This document shows, one piece after another, positions 7,240 through 16,007 of a stretch of 64,000 nt of DNA. The translations under genes were made by a program, and so were the position numbers. Each line of letters starts with the position of its first letter. Within the stretch, counting starts at the first letter, position 1. The notes under the pieces are model-generated. The model had not been told where the DNA came from, made no database searches, and saw only the letters and a program-made list of their open reading frames with translations. Origin of the DNA: an uncultured Sulfolobales archaeon (GTDB taxonomy: Archaea > Thermoproteota > Thermoprotei_A > Sulfolobales > NBVN01); assembly GCA_937949785.1 (NCBI GenBank), contig CALEDH010000009.1, positions 1 through 64,000 of the forward strand, given 5' to 3'.

Positions 7240-7911
7240 ATGACCCTAGAGAGAATGAGGATCTTCGGAAACCCCAATATAGGTGTGTACATATACGTAA
7301 ATAATAAGATAGCCTTAATACCTCCCTTAAGTGATTCCGATGTTAAGAATAAGTTAATAAGTAATTTAGGTGTGGAGGTCATCGAATGTAGGATAGCTGA
7401 TACTAACCTCATAGGTATTTTAGTGGCTGGTAATGATAACGGTTTACTACTCCCTAGGATTGCTAGGGATGAAGAAGTTGAGGTTCTTCAGCGTTTAGGG
7501 ATAAATGTTAAGGTGTTATATACTAACTTCACCGCTTTGGGTAACGTGATCTTAAGTAATAATAAAGGTGCTGTGATTCATCCTGAGATGAATGAGAGGG
7601 ATGTTGAGGTGGTTAAGAAGGTCTTAGGTGTAAGTAACGTTGTTAGGAGGGATATAGGTAGGTTCACTACGGTAGGTTCTATTGCGGTGGTGAATGATGT
7701 CGGCGGTTTAATACATCCTGATGTTAGTGATGATGATGTTAGGGAGGTGTCTAAGATACTTAACATAAGGCTTGATATAGGTACTGTGAATTTTGGAGTT
7801 GCGTTTATTAAGGCCGGATTAGTAGCTAATAATTATGGGGCAGTAGTCGGGGAGAGGACTACCGGACCCGAAATCATGAGGATAATTAAAGCACTTAACA
7901 TAGGGGTGTAG
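7240..7911 (+). CDS. eif6: Translation initiation factor aIF6
   Basis: aIF6 binds the 50S subunit and prevents premature joining with 30S; it also takes part in large-subunit maturation. The 223-residue length is typical. The pseudo-fivefold repeats of the pentein fold are visible as recurring GNxNIGVYIYVNN-, GNDNGLLLP-, SNNKGAVIHP-, NDVGGLIHP- and NNYGAVVG-type blocks spaced about 45 residues apart. It lies between L31e and L18Ae. Confidence 0.96.
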   Translation: MTLERMRIFGNPNIGVYIYVNNKIALIPPLSDSDVKNKLISNLGVEVIECRIADTNLIGILVAGNDNGLLLPRIARDEEVEVLQRLGINVKVLYTNFTALGNVILSNNKGAVIHPEMNERDVEVVKKVLGVSNVVRRDIGRFTTVGSIAVVNDVGGLIHPDVSDDDVREVSKILNIRLDIGTVNFGVAFIKAGLVANNYGAVVGERTTGPEIMRIIKALNIGV

Positions 7912-7921
7912 GTGGTATTTA

Positions 7922-8194
7922 ATGGGTGATGTAGGTAGGGTTAAGGTCTACAGGGTTGAGGGGTTAGCGCTCTTCAGCCCTAATAAAAGTAGGAGGTGGC
8001 AGCCCTTCACATATGATGTGAGGGCTTTAAAGGTCGAGGAAGCTGTTGAGAAGCTTTATTCTGATATGGGTGGTAGGCATAAGCTTAAGAGGGCTCATGT
8101 AAAGATACTTAACATTAGGGAAATAAGTCCTAAGGACAGTAAGTATAAGTTCATCAGGAATTTAGACTCTTTCGAAGGGTGGTCTGTTGAGTAG
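7922..8194 (+). CDS. rpl18ae: Large ribosomal subunit protein L18Ae (L20e/LX)
   Basis: The 90-residue product is the short archaeal form of eukaryotic L18A. Visible family features are the N-terminal VKVYRVEG strand, the KEVRALKVEEAVEKLYSDMG-like central helix (here VRALKVEEAVEKLYS) and GGRHKLKRAHVKI. It overlaps the next gene by 8 nt, implying translational coupling with prefoldin alpha, as in many archaea. Confidence 0.93.
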   Translation: MGDVGRVKVYRVEGLALFSPNKSRRWQPFTYDVRALKVEEAVEKLYSDMGGRHKLKRAHVKILNIREISPKDSKYKFIRNLDSFEGWSVE

Positions 8195-8618
8195 GAAGGC
8201 TGAAGTTGACTCACTTGTATTAGAGTTAGGTGAGGTTAGGAAGTACGTTGAGAGATTGCAGGACACTGTATCGCAGTTAATTTCTGAGCTACAGGAAATT
8301 AGGTTGAGTAGGGGGGCTATTGAGGAACTAGTGAGTAAGGAGGGTTTAGAGACCTTAATATCGCTTGATAGGAGGGGCCATACATATGTGAGGGGGGTTG
8401 TTAGCAACGTTAAATCAGTTATAGCGCATATAGGCAGTAATTATTATGCTGAAGTGAGTGGTGAGCTAGCTATTAAACTGTTGAATGATAAGGAGGGCGA
8501 TGTTATGAAGGCATTACGTATGGCGGAAGGTGAGTTAAATAAAGTTTTAGCATACTATCAACAGCTCCAGGAAACCTTAGGTAAGGTTTTAAAGGAGCAG
8601 CAGGAGAAGGTCAAATAA
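8187..8618 (+). CDS. pfdA: Prefoldin subunit alpha
   Basis: Prefoldin is a jellyfish-shaped hexameric chaperone that hands unfolded proteins to the thermosome. The 143-residue product shows the alpha-subunit arrangement. An N-terminal coiled coil (residues 1-50) is followed by a beta-hairpin region with YVRGVV and IGSNYYAEV, then a second coiled coil. The start is TTG inside the L18Ae gene. The beta subunit is not in the window. Confidence 0.92.
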   Translation: MSRKAEVDSLVLELGEVRKYVERLQDTVSQLISELQEIRLSRGAIEELVSKEGLETLISLDRRGHTYVRGVVSNVKSVIAHIGSNYYAEVSGELAIKLLNDKEGDVMKALRMAEGELNKVLAYYQQLQETLGKVLKEQQEKVK

Positions 8619-8651
8619 GTTTTAGGTAGGATTTGTTAGTAGCTGATCATC

Positions 8652-9563
8652 ATGTTCCGAAGGCTTAAGCAAGTATTTAGTGAAGCGATTGGGAAGTTTG
8701 CCGAGACCTTATCTACTAAGGAGTTAAGCCATAGGGAGTTCGAGGAAATATTTCAGGAATTTGAACTATCATTGCTTGAGGCTGACGTAGCTTACGATAT
8801 AGTACAGCTGGTTAGGAAGTCCTTAGCTGATGAAATCGTTGGTAAGAGGATTAGTAGGTTCTCAGACCCGGCAGAATATGTTAGGTCTGTCTTCTTTAAA
8901 TCGCTTAAGGAATTGCTTGATAGGGGTGTTTATAGAGGTGACATCATAGCTGAAATTAAGTCTGCGCCGAAGCCCTACGTAATAGTCTTTATGGGTGTTA
9001 ACGGTGTCGGTAAGACCACAACGATAGCTAAGTTTGCATACCTACTGAGGAGTAATGGCTTGAACTCTGTGGTGGTGGCTTCAGATACTTTTAGGGCTGG
9101 GGCTCAGGAGCAATTAGAACTTCACTCTAAGAGGTTGGGGGTAACATTTATAGGCGGTAAATATAGGTCTGATCCAGCGGCAGTGGCTAAGGACGGCGTC
9201 ATACATGCCGTTAGGAATAACGTCGATGTAGTATTAGTGGACACCGCTGGTAGGATGCATACAGATGTAGATCTGATGAACGAGGTCAAGAAGGTTGTTA
9301 GAGTTGTTAGGCCGAATATGAAGATACTGATCTTAGATGCTTTAACAGGCAATGATGCGGTAAACCAGGTTACGTGGTTTGATGGCCAGGTAGGCGTTGA
9401 TGCTGTAATACTTACTAAGGCAGATGCCGATGTTAAAGGTGGTTCAGCTTTAAGCATAATCATGTCTCTAGGTAAGCCAATACTTTACTTAGGAGTAGGT
9501 CAAAGGTATGAGGACTTAATGCCTTATAATTCAGAGGTGTTGTTGAGGAGGATGTTTGATTAA
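8652..9563 (+). CDS. ftsY: Signal recognition particle receptor FtsY
   Basis: FtsY is the SRP receptor GTPase that docks ribosome-nascent chains at the translocon. The 303-residue product has the N-terminal N domain (about 1-100) and the G domain with GVNGVGKTTT (115-124), the insertion-box region DTFRAGAQEQL (145-155), DTAGR (197-201) and TKAD near 255. No long acidic A domain precedes the N domain, which is usual for archaeal FtsY. Its neighbours secE and nusG are also part of the conserved order. Confidence 0.97.
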   Translation: MFRRLKQVFSEAIGKFAETLSTKELSHREFEEIFQEFELSLLEADVAYDIVQLVRKSLADEIVGKRISRFSDPAEYVRSVFFKSLKELLDRGVYRGDIIAEIKSAPKPYVIVFMGVNGVGKTTTIAKFAYLLRSNGLNSVVVASDTFRAGAQEQLELHSKRLGVTFIGGKYRSDPAAVAKDGVIHAVRNNVDVVLVDTAGRMHTDVDLMNEVKKVVRVVRPNMKILILDALTGNDAVNQVTWFDGQVGVDAVILTKADADVKGGSALSIIMSLGKPILYLGVGQRYEDLMPYNSEVLLRRMFD

Positions 9564-9611
9564 ATGCATAAGTACTTAAAAATTGTTAAGAAGATGTAGT
9601 AAGGTGTTAAG

Positions 9612-9791
9612 ATGGACCTTAAGGGTTTGATAGAGGCTTGGAGGAAGATATTAACGATAGCTGAGAAGCCGGAGCCTCAGGAGTACTCATTAATGTTACG
9701 TGTGGTTATCTCAGGGTTATTCCTAGTGGGAATTGTTGGTTTACTCATACATCTACTATTCTACTTTATTCAAGGTGGTTATGGTGGCTGA
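9612..9791 (+). CDS. secE: Protein translocase subunit SecE (Sec61 gamma)
   Basis: This 59-residue protein is the gamma subunit of the archaeal translocon. It begins with an amphipathic segment containing the conserved RKILTIAEKP and ends with a single membrane helix (about residues 30-53). The ATG follows AAGGTGTTAAG. A TATA-like ACTTAAAAAT lies upstream, so a new promoter after ftsY is possible. The stop overlaps the Spt5/NusG start by 11 nt. Confidence 0.94.
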   Translation: MDLKGLIEAWRKILTIAEKPEPQEYSLMLRVVISGLFLVGIVGLLIHLLFYFIQGGYGG

Positions 9792-10233
9792 GCAATCTAA
9801 GTTCTTCATAGTTAGGACTACGGCGCGTCAGGAGTTGAATGCAGCTCTACTACTAGAGGCTAGGGCTAGGGGGATGGGTGAGGGTTTCTACTCCATAATA
9901 ATCCCGCCAGATGTTAAGGGGTACTTAATACTTGAGGTTAAGGGTCTTCACTTAGTGTATGGTTTGATAAAAGATATAAAACATGTTAGAGGGCGTGCAA
10001 CAGGCTCTATAAGTGTTGAAGAGCTTAAGAGGTTGATGTTAGTTGAGTCGGTCATAAGCGAGTTAAAACCAGGTGATGTGGTTGAGATCATCTCAGGACC
10101 TTTCAAAGGTTTGAAGGCCTCAGTAATATCTGTTAACGCTCAGAAAAATGAAGTAACTTTAAATATATTAGAGGCGTCTTATAAACTTGAAGCGACACTA
10201 CCAGGTGATTACGTAAAACCTGTTAAGAAGTGA
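9781..10233 (+). CDS. spt5: Transcription elongation factor Spt5 (NusG)
   Basis: Spt5 clamps RNA polymerase and raises processivity, partnered by Spt4. The ATG at 9781, within secE, gives a 150-residue product starting MVAEQSKFF. An NGN domain (about 1-85) contains RTTARQELNAA and the IIIPPDVKGY strand, and a C-terminal KOW domain (about 95-150) contains PGDVVEIISGPFKG. The frame is open further upstream, but that region is the secE coding sequence. Confidence 0.95.
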   Translation: MVAEQSKFFIVRTTARQELNAALLLEARARGMGEGFYSIIIPPDVKGYLILEVKGLHLVYGLIKDIKHVRGRATGSISVEELKRLMLVESVISELKPGDVVEIISGPFKGLKASVISVNAQKNEVTLNILEASYKLEATLPGDYVKPVKK

Positions 10234-10239
10234 TGTGAT

Positions 10240-10743
10240 ATGAGTGAGAAGTTAGTTAGGGTTAAGGTTCAGGGAGGGAAGGCGTCGCAGGCACCTCCGT
10301 TAGGTCCTACATTAAGTCAGTTAGGTTTAAACGTGAGTGAAGTTGTAAGTAAGATTAACGAGTTAACTAAAGGTTTTGATGGAATGGAGGTTAACGTTAA
10401 CATATACGTTAACCCGGTAACTAGGAATTATAGAATAGAGGTTAAAACACCTACTACATCATCACTTCTCCTTAAGTTTGCGGGGGTTCAACAACCTTCA
10501 GGCGATCCAGCACATAAGAAGGTTGGCGACATAGGCTTTGAAAACGTTATTAGGATATCAATACTTAAGAAGAGCGAATTAACAGCTAAGACCCTCAAAT
10601 CCGCTGTTAAGTCAGTCATATCTACGGCTGGCAGCATAGGTCTCACTATAGACGGTAAGGACTTTAAACAGGTTTTAGAAGAGGTTAATAAAGGCTTATA
10701 TGATGAAATTCTTAAGAAGTATGAGAGTGAGTGGGTAGCTTAA
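10240..10743 (+). CDS. rpl11: Large ribosomal subunit protein L11
   Basis: L11 forms the GTPase-associated centre with L10 and L12 on 23S rRNA. The proline-rich N-terminal GGKASQAPPLGPTLSQLGLN is diagnostic, followed by the RNA-binding C-terminal domain with GDPAHKKVGDI. Length is 167 residues. The ATG follows AAGTGATGTGAT and the stop is 11 nt before the L1 start. Confidence 0.97.
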   Translation: MSEKLVRVKVQGGKASQAPPLGPTLSQLGLNVSEVVSKINELTKGFDGMEVNVNIYVNPVTRNYRIEVKTPTTSSLLLKFAGVQQPSGDPAHKKVGDIGFENVIRISILKKSELTAKTLKSAVKSVISTAGSIGLTIDGKDFKQVLEEVNKGLYDEILKKYESEWVA

Positions 10744-10754
10744 GGTGTTGCTAA

Positions 10755-11399
10755 ATGCCTGCGGTTAAGACTGCTATTGAGAAAAGCGTGTTGGAAGCCA
10801 TTAAATTAGGTAGTGGGAAGAGGTTTAAGCAATCAGTAGAGTTAATAGTTGTTTTTAAGGGGTTAGACCCTAAATCACCTGACGTAAAGTTCAGAGATGT
10901 TATTTACTTACCTAAAGGTTTAGGTAAGACACCTAAGATATTGTTAATAGCTGATGGTGATATGTTAGTAAAGGCTAAGAGCCTAGGTGTTGATGTTTTA
11001 AGTAAGGATGACCTTCAGAAATTAGATAAGAGAGGCGCTAAGAAGTTTGCCCGTATTTATGATTGGTTCTTAGTTAAGTCTGACCTAATGACTATTGTTG
11101 GTAGGGTGTTAGGACCTGCACTAGGTCCTAGAGGTAAGTTCCCAATACCTTTACAACCTTCAGCCAATTTAGAGGCAGTGATTAAACAGTATAGCATGAG
11201 TACTAGGTTGAGGAATAAGGAGCAGGCATGGGTTGGATGTCGTGTAGGTACTGAGGATATGAATCCTAAGGACTTAGCCGATAACATATCAGCGATTCTA
11301 GAACACGTAGAGTCGAAGATTAAGAGGCCGTTAGAAACTAGCTGTAAGGTATACGTTAAAACTACTATGGGCCCGACAGTGGAGGTGGTAGTAGGGTGA
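10755..11399 (+). CDS. rpl1: Large ribosomal subunit protein L1
   Basis: L1 builds the mobile L1 stalk at the tRNA exit site; in some archaea it also represses its own operon. The 214-residue product has the two-domain L1 fold with the signature GRVLGPALGPRGKFPIP around residue 115-131 and the C-terminal TTMGPTVEV. It overlaps L10 by 4 nt. Confidence 0.97.
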   Translation: MPAVKTAIEKSVLEAIKLGSGKRFKQSVELIVVFKGLDPKSPDVKFRDVIYLPKGLGKTPKILLIADGDMLVKAKSLGVDVLSKDDLQKLDKRGAKKFARIYDWFLVKSDLMTIVGRVLGPALGPRGKFPIPLQPSANLEAVIKQYSMSTRLRNKEQAWVGCRVGTEDMNPKDLADNISAILEHVESKIKRPLETSCKVYVKTTMGPTVEVVVG

Positions 11400-12481
11400 G
11401 GTCACGTACTTATTCATATTACGTAAAGCTACTTAATGAGATGCTGCGGAGGGGTGAGGTCTTTAGGAAGTTGAAGGTCAGAACCAATAAAGAATTAGTA
11501 GTTAAGGAGTTATGTGAGTTAATACCTAAGTATAGGACTATATGCTTAATTGACCTAAGTAATACTCCAACCCCGCAATTTAAGGAGTTAAAGAGGGTTT
11601 TTAGCGATTACGGTGTGATTAAGGTTGTTAAGAATAACCTGCTGATTAAGGCGTTGAATAACTTAAAGTTGAAGAATTATGAGGAAGTTACTAAGAATTT
11701 GAGTGGTTCAAACTGTGTTTTCCTAACAAATTTAAATGCTTTTGAAGTAGCTGCTCTTTGCCGTAAGTTTAAGAGTAAAAAGTTTGCTAAACCAGGTGAT
11801 ATAGTACTATCTGAGGTAGTCATACCGTCAGGCCCTACCAATATACCTCCAGGGCCCTCGCTCTCAGTATTCGGTAAGTTGAGGATACCCACTCAGGTTA
11901 GAGAGGGTTTTATCTGGGTTGTTAAGGATGTAACTGTAGCTAAGCCAGGTGATAAAATTAGTAACGAATTAGCGTCTCTACTAAGGAAGTTGGGCATTAA
12001 AGCAGTAGATGTAGGTTTCAAAGTTAAGATGGTCTATGATGGAGGTCTTATATTCACTAAGGCCGATGAGTTAGAATTAGATGTAGAGTCATTTAGAGAG
12101 GATATGTTGAACTCTGTTAGGGCGGCCGTTAGTCTAGCAATCGAAGCTGTAATACCAGTACCGGAAGTACTTCCTGCACTACTATCTAAGGCATATCTTA
12201 ACGCGTTAACAATATCAGCTGAAACCGGAATGCTTACAAGCGAAACCATTCAATTAACGTTAGGTAGGGCTATATCTAAGGCGGCGGCACTAGCATCAGT
12301 TATAGGTGCTAAGGTCCCCGAACTCGGTATAACTACCGCGTTAGCTGTAACACAGCCTTTAAGTCCTGATACCGGTAAACCACCTCAGAGGGATAAGGAA
12401 GTCAGTGATACTGGTGGTGAGGAGAAGAAGGAGGTCTCAGAGGAAGAGTTATCTGAAGGTCTATCATCGCTTTTCGGTTAG
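11396..12481 (+). CDS. rpl10: Large ribosomal subunit protein L10 (P0)
   Basis: L10/P0 is the base of the ribosomal stalk, to which L12/P1 dimers bind. The 361-residue product has the rRNA-binding N-terminal domain, the archaeal insertion with SGPTNIPPGPSLSVFGKLRIP, helical spine segments for L12 binding, and the stalk-like tail ending EGLSSLFG. The gene expected next, L12, is absent: the AlaRS gene starts 6 nt after the L10 stop. The GTG start overlaps L1. Confidence 0.96.
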   Translation: MRSRTYSYYVKLLNEMLRRGEVFRKLKVRTNKELVVKELCELIPKYRTICLIDLSNTPTPQFKELKRVFSDYGVIKVVKNNLLIKALNNLKLKNYEEVTKNLSGSNCVFLTNLNAFEVAALCRKFKSKKFAKPGDIVLSEVVIPSGPTNIPPGPSLSVFGKLRIPTQVREGFIWVVKDVTVAKPGDKISNELASLLRKLGIKAVDVGFKVKMVYDGGLIFTKADELELDVESFREDMLNSVRAAVSLAIEAVIPVPEVLPALLSKAYLNALTISAETGMLTSETIQLTLGRAISKAAALASVIGAKVPELGITTALAVTQPLSPDTGKPPQRDKEVSDTGGEEKKEVSEEELSEGLSSLFG

Positions 12482-12487
12482 GTAGCT

Positions 12488-15232
12488 ATGGAGGATCGGT
12501 GGAGGAGTTTTCGGGTTGATTTCCTCTCAGCTAATGGTTATAGGAGATATAGGTGTAAATCATGCGGGGCCTATTTCTGGTCTCTAACTCCGAGAGATAC
12601 GTGTAATGACGTGCCATGCAATGACTACAACTTCTTTAACGTTAACCTTAAATCACGTAACCTAACACCGCTTCAGGTTAGGGATAGATTCCTAAAATTT
12701 TTCGAAAGCCTTAACCATATGGTAGTCGAACCCAAACCTGTAGTGGCTAGGTGGAGGGAAGACCTATACTTAACTATTGCTAGTATAGTTGTCTTCCAAC
12801 CCCATGTGACTTCGGGCTCGGTCCCACCTCCTGCCAACCCGTTAGTCATAGCTCAGCCATGTATTAGACTCGAAGATATAGATGATGTTGGATATACGTT
12901 AGGCAGGCATTTAACTAATTTCATTATGGGCGGGCACCATGCATTCAACTACCCGGACAAATACATATACTTCGCTGATGAAACTATTGAATATGCTAGG
13001 AAGTTCTTTGTAGATGATATTGGAGTTCCTGAAGAAGAGTTAACTTTTAAGGAGTCATGGTGGGAGGGCGGCGGTAATGCAGGTCCGTGTCTAGAGGTAT
13101 GTGTAGGAGGTCTTGAAGTAGCTACGTTAGTATTCATGATGTTTAAGAGTTTAGATGGTGGCGGGTATGTTGAGCTACCCCTTAAGATAGTTGACACCGG
13201 GTACGGTATTGAGAGGATTGCTTGGTTAACATCTAAAACCCCTACGGCTTTCCACGCTGTCTACGGTGACTTAGTAGGTAGTTATAGAAAACTCTTAGGT
13301 GTTGATGAAGTACCTAAAGAGGTTCTATGGGAGGCTATCAATTTAGTTGGTAGGTATGATATTAGAAGGAACTATGCCGTATTTAAGTCGTTAATCGCCG
13401 AAGACCTAGGGTTAAGTGTTGATGAAGTTCACACGTACTTAGATAACATCGTTAGGATATTCACGTTATTAGACCATGTTAAGACTTCATTACTCCTCCT
13501 ATCCGACGGTGTTGTACCTTCAAATGCTGGTGAGGGCTACTTAGCTAGGTTAGTTCTTAGGAGGATATTCAGACTCCTCAGAACTTTTAATAGGTTTGAC
13601 GTAGTTAAGGACTTATTCGCAGAGCAGATAAGTTTTTGGAGGGTACTATATCCAAACGTAAGTAGGGCTGCAGAATACGTATTTGAAGTAGTTGAGAGTG
13701 AGTTAGACAAGTTTAATGATGTTTTAAGGAAGTCCTCAACTATTTTAAGAAGGTATACCTCCGATAGGGAGTTAAGTGTTGATGAGTTAGTAGAATTATA
13801 TGATAGTTACGGGTTGTCACCGGATTTAGTTGTTGATGAGTGTAGGAAGCTCGGGATTAGGGTTGAAGTACCAGCTAATTTCTATTCGTTGATAGCTTCA
13901 AAGCATAGCAGACCTCCTATAAAACCTGTTAGGGCTGTGAAACTGCCTCAGGAGGTCTTAGAGAGTTTTAGTAGGTTACCACCTACTAGAAAGTTATTCC
14001 ATGAGGACCCCTATATTAAGAGGTTTAACGGTAGAGTGTTAGGAGTTCTAGGTAGGTATTTAGTTTTAGATCAGAGTGCTTTCTACCCTGAGGGAGGGGG
14101 TCAGGAAAGCGATGTAGGTATGGTGAGGTTGGGCAGTAAGTCAGTTAAGGTAGTTGATGTTCAGAAGGTAGGGGATGTAGTAGTACATGTAGTTGATGAG
14201 GACCTACCTCTTAACCTACTAGGTGTTGAGGTGGTCGGTGAGGTTGACTGGCCTAGGAGGTATTCCCTGATGAGACATCATACAGCCACCCACGTAGTCT
14301 TAGCCTCAGCTAGGAAGGTCTTAGGCAATCATGTATGGCAGGCAGGGGCTGAGAAGAGTGAGAGTAGGAGTAGGTTGGATATCACTCATTATAGAGGGTT
14401 AAGTAGGGAGGAAATAACACGTATTGAAGATATAGCTAATGAAGTAGTTCTAAGATGCTTAGCTGTAAACACCGCTTACATGCCTAGATATGAGGCAGAA
14501 AGTAAGTATGGCATCACGTTATATCAGGGTGGAGTTCCTGAAGGGCCGATCATTAGAGTTGTGGAGATTCATGACGTAGATGCTCAAGCATGTTTCGGCA
14601 CACATCTAAGGAATACCTGTGAGGTAGGTGGGATTAAGTTAATTAACGTTCAGAGAATACAGGACGGAGTTATTAGGCTTGAATTCGTAGCTGGTACGCA
14701 GTTAGTAGGATATGCGAGGAGCTTGGAAGGGTTGGTGAGCGAGGTCTCCTCATTAATTGGTGGGGGCGAGGTCATTAAGAGGGTGAAATCCCTTACCGAT
14801 GAGTTTACACATATGAGAAATCTTTTAAACATCTACAGAGGTATGTGGTTAGAGCATACTTACGGGGATGTGCTGAGTAGTGCTGAGGAAGTAAATAAGG
14901 TTTTGTTCAACGTCATATTATTTAAGGTTAATGATAAGGAGGTCATAAGGGAATTACTTAGGAAATTAATTAGTGCTAACCCCATAGTAGTAGTTGTGTT
15001 AGTTCCTGAGGAAGGTGGTAGGGTCTTCACTGAAATATCGGTAAGTTCTAAAGTTCTACATTTGGTTAACGCCGTTGAGTTATTTGAGGAGATTTCGAGG
15101 TTTTATAGCGGTAAGGGCGGTGGCAAACACGACCACGTCAGTGGGTACTTAAGAGTTGAGGATGATTTGAATAAAGTCCTTAATGACATTAAGGATGTGG
15201 TCAGAGATTTCATTAAGAGGAGAAGTACTTAG
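12488..15232 (+). CDS. alaS: Alanyl-tRNA synthetase
   Basis: The enzyme charges tRNA-Ala. The 914-residue product has the archaeal N-terminal cysteine cluster (YRCKSCGAYFWSL), the class II catalytic domain with GGHHAFN and SWWEGGGNAGPCLEV, the tRNA-recognition helices, and the editing domain with the zinc ligands HHTATH (about residue 597) and CFGTH (about 702). Length and domain order are normal for archaea. It is the last aminoacylation gene in this operon, 6 nt after L10 and 2 nt before a DUF434 gene. Confidence 0.97.
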   Translation: MEDRWRSFRVDFLSANGYRRYRCKSCGAYFWSLTPRDTCNDVPCNDYNFFNVNLKSRNLTPLQVRDRFLKFFESLNHMVVEPKPVVARWREDLYLTIASIVVFQPHVTSGSVPPPANPLVIAQPCIRLEDIDDVGYTLGRHLTNFIMGGHHAFNYPDKYIYFADETIEYARKFFVDDIGVPEEELTFKESWWEGGGNAGPCLEVCVGGLEVATLVFMMFKSLDGGGYVELPLKIVDTGYGIERIAWLTSKTPTAFHAVYGDLVGSYRKLLGVDEVPKEVLWEAINLVGRYDIRRNYAVFKSLIAEDLGLSVDEVHTYLDNIVRIFTLLDHVKTSLLLLSDGVVPSNAGEGYLARLVLRRIFRLLRTFNRFDVVKDLFAEQISFWRVLYPNVSRAAEYVFEVVESELDKFNDVLRKSSTILRRYTSDRELSVDELVELYDSYGLSPDLVVDECRKLGIRVEVPANFYSLIASKHSRPPIKPVRAVKLPQEVLESFSRLPPTRKLFHEDPYIKRFNGRVLGVLGRYLVLDQSAFYPEGGGQESDVGMVRLGSKSVKVVDVQKVGDVVVHVVDEDLPLNLLGVEVVGEVDWPRRYSLMRHHTATHVVLASARKVLGNHVWQAGAEKSESRSRLDITHYRGLSREEITRIEDIANEVVLRCLAVNTAYMPRYEAESKYGITLYQGGVPEGPIIRVVEIHDVDAQACFGTHLRNTCEVGGIKLINVQRIQDGVIRLEFVAGTQLVGYARSLEGLVSEVSSLIGGGEVIKRVKSLTDEFTHMRNLLNIYRGMWLEHTYGDVLSSAEEVNKVLFNVILFKVNDKEVIRELLRKLISANPIVVVVLVPEEGGRVFTEISVSSKVLHLVNAVELFEEISRFYSGKGGGKHDHVSGYLRVEDDLNKVLNDIKDVVRDFIKRRST

Positions 15233-15234
15233 AG

Positions 15235-15909
15235 ATGGTTGGAGCTCTTAGAGATGAGGTATTTAAAGCTGTATTAGATTACAAATACCTACTTAATAGG
15301 GGTTATAATCAGAAACCATCTTTAGATATAGTTACCTCGCACTACAGGTTGAGTAAGTTTGAAAGGATGATACTCTTTAGATGTGTTCACAGCGATTCAG
15401 ATGTAGTTGAGGTAAGTAAGAAGGTCGTTAACCCATCGGAGATATCTAAACATAAGTTAGTGGTTGACGGATTTAACACCCTATTAACTATTACCTCAGT
15501 CCTTGAGGGGGATTACGTATTCTTATGTGATGATAGCTTTATACGAGATCTGAGAAGTGCTAAGGTTAAGGAATTCGAGGTTGCAAGCATTAAGGACTCA
15601 GCATCTATGCTTATGAAGCATATGAACGCTTTAAATCCATTAGATGTTGTAGTGGTTCTAGATAAGCAGGTGAGTAAGAGCGGTGAGCTTAAAAACGAAC
15701 TATCTGAAATCCTACGCAGCTCTAAGATATTACTAGCATCTAAGGCGGATATAGCGGTACTTGCCGAGGAGGGGGTAGCGGCATCAAGTGATTTCATCAT
15801 ACTTAAGAGAGCTAGTAAGTTATTCGATGTTGCTGGATATGTAATAATGAGGGAATTTAGAGATAGGGTGATTAACATTATGGAAGTAGGGAGTAAAGCC
15901 AACTTATAG
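15235..15909 (+). CDS. DUF434 domain protein
   Basis: The 224-residue product matches the archaeal DUF434 family (with the C-terminal DUF5616-type half). The N-terminal helix contains YLLNRGYNQKPSLDIV. A central strand-turn VVDGFNTLLT (about residues 75-84) and a DD pair (98-99) resemble the acidic strand of PIN/NYN-like nucleases, followed by VVVLDKQVSKSGEL. Function is unknown; a nuclease-like fold is inference. It starts 2 nt after alaS, ending the operon. Confidence 0.8.
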   Translation: MVGALRDEVFKAVLDYKYLLNRGYNQKPSLDIVTSHYRLSKFERMILFRCVHSDSDVVEVSKKVVNPSEISKHKLVVDGFNTLLTITSVLEGDYVFLCDDSFIRDLRSAKVKEFEVASIKDSASMLMKHMNALNPLDVVVVLDKQVSKSGELKNELSEILRSSKILLASKADIAVLAEEGVAASSDFIILKRASKLFDVAGYVIMREFRDRVINIMEVGSKANL

Positions 15910-15963
15910 ACCGTGGCGGAAGTCTTTAGCTAAGCCGCATATATGGGTTGCTAATATGTTCTA

Positions 15964-15980
15964 AACGTTTTTAAATTATG
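15964..15980 (+). promoter_or_regulatory. Likely promoter of the Dpp-type operon
   Basis: A TATA-like TTTTTAAAT follows ACG at about 15965-15976, roughly 32-40 nt before the ATG of the substrate-binding protein. That spacing predicts a very short leader. It follows the end of the DUF434 gene by about 55 bp. Confidence 0.45.
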
Positions 15981-16007
15981 GTATAATTTCTTTCTAGGGT
16001 ATATCTA

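Noticed and set aside
9733-9780. Longer N terminus for Spt5 from the TTG at 9733
   Set aside because: Those codons lie in secE in another frame, and the ATG at 9781 gives the family-typical start.
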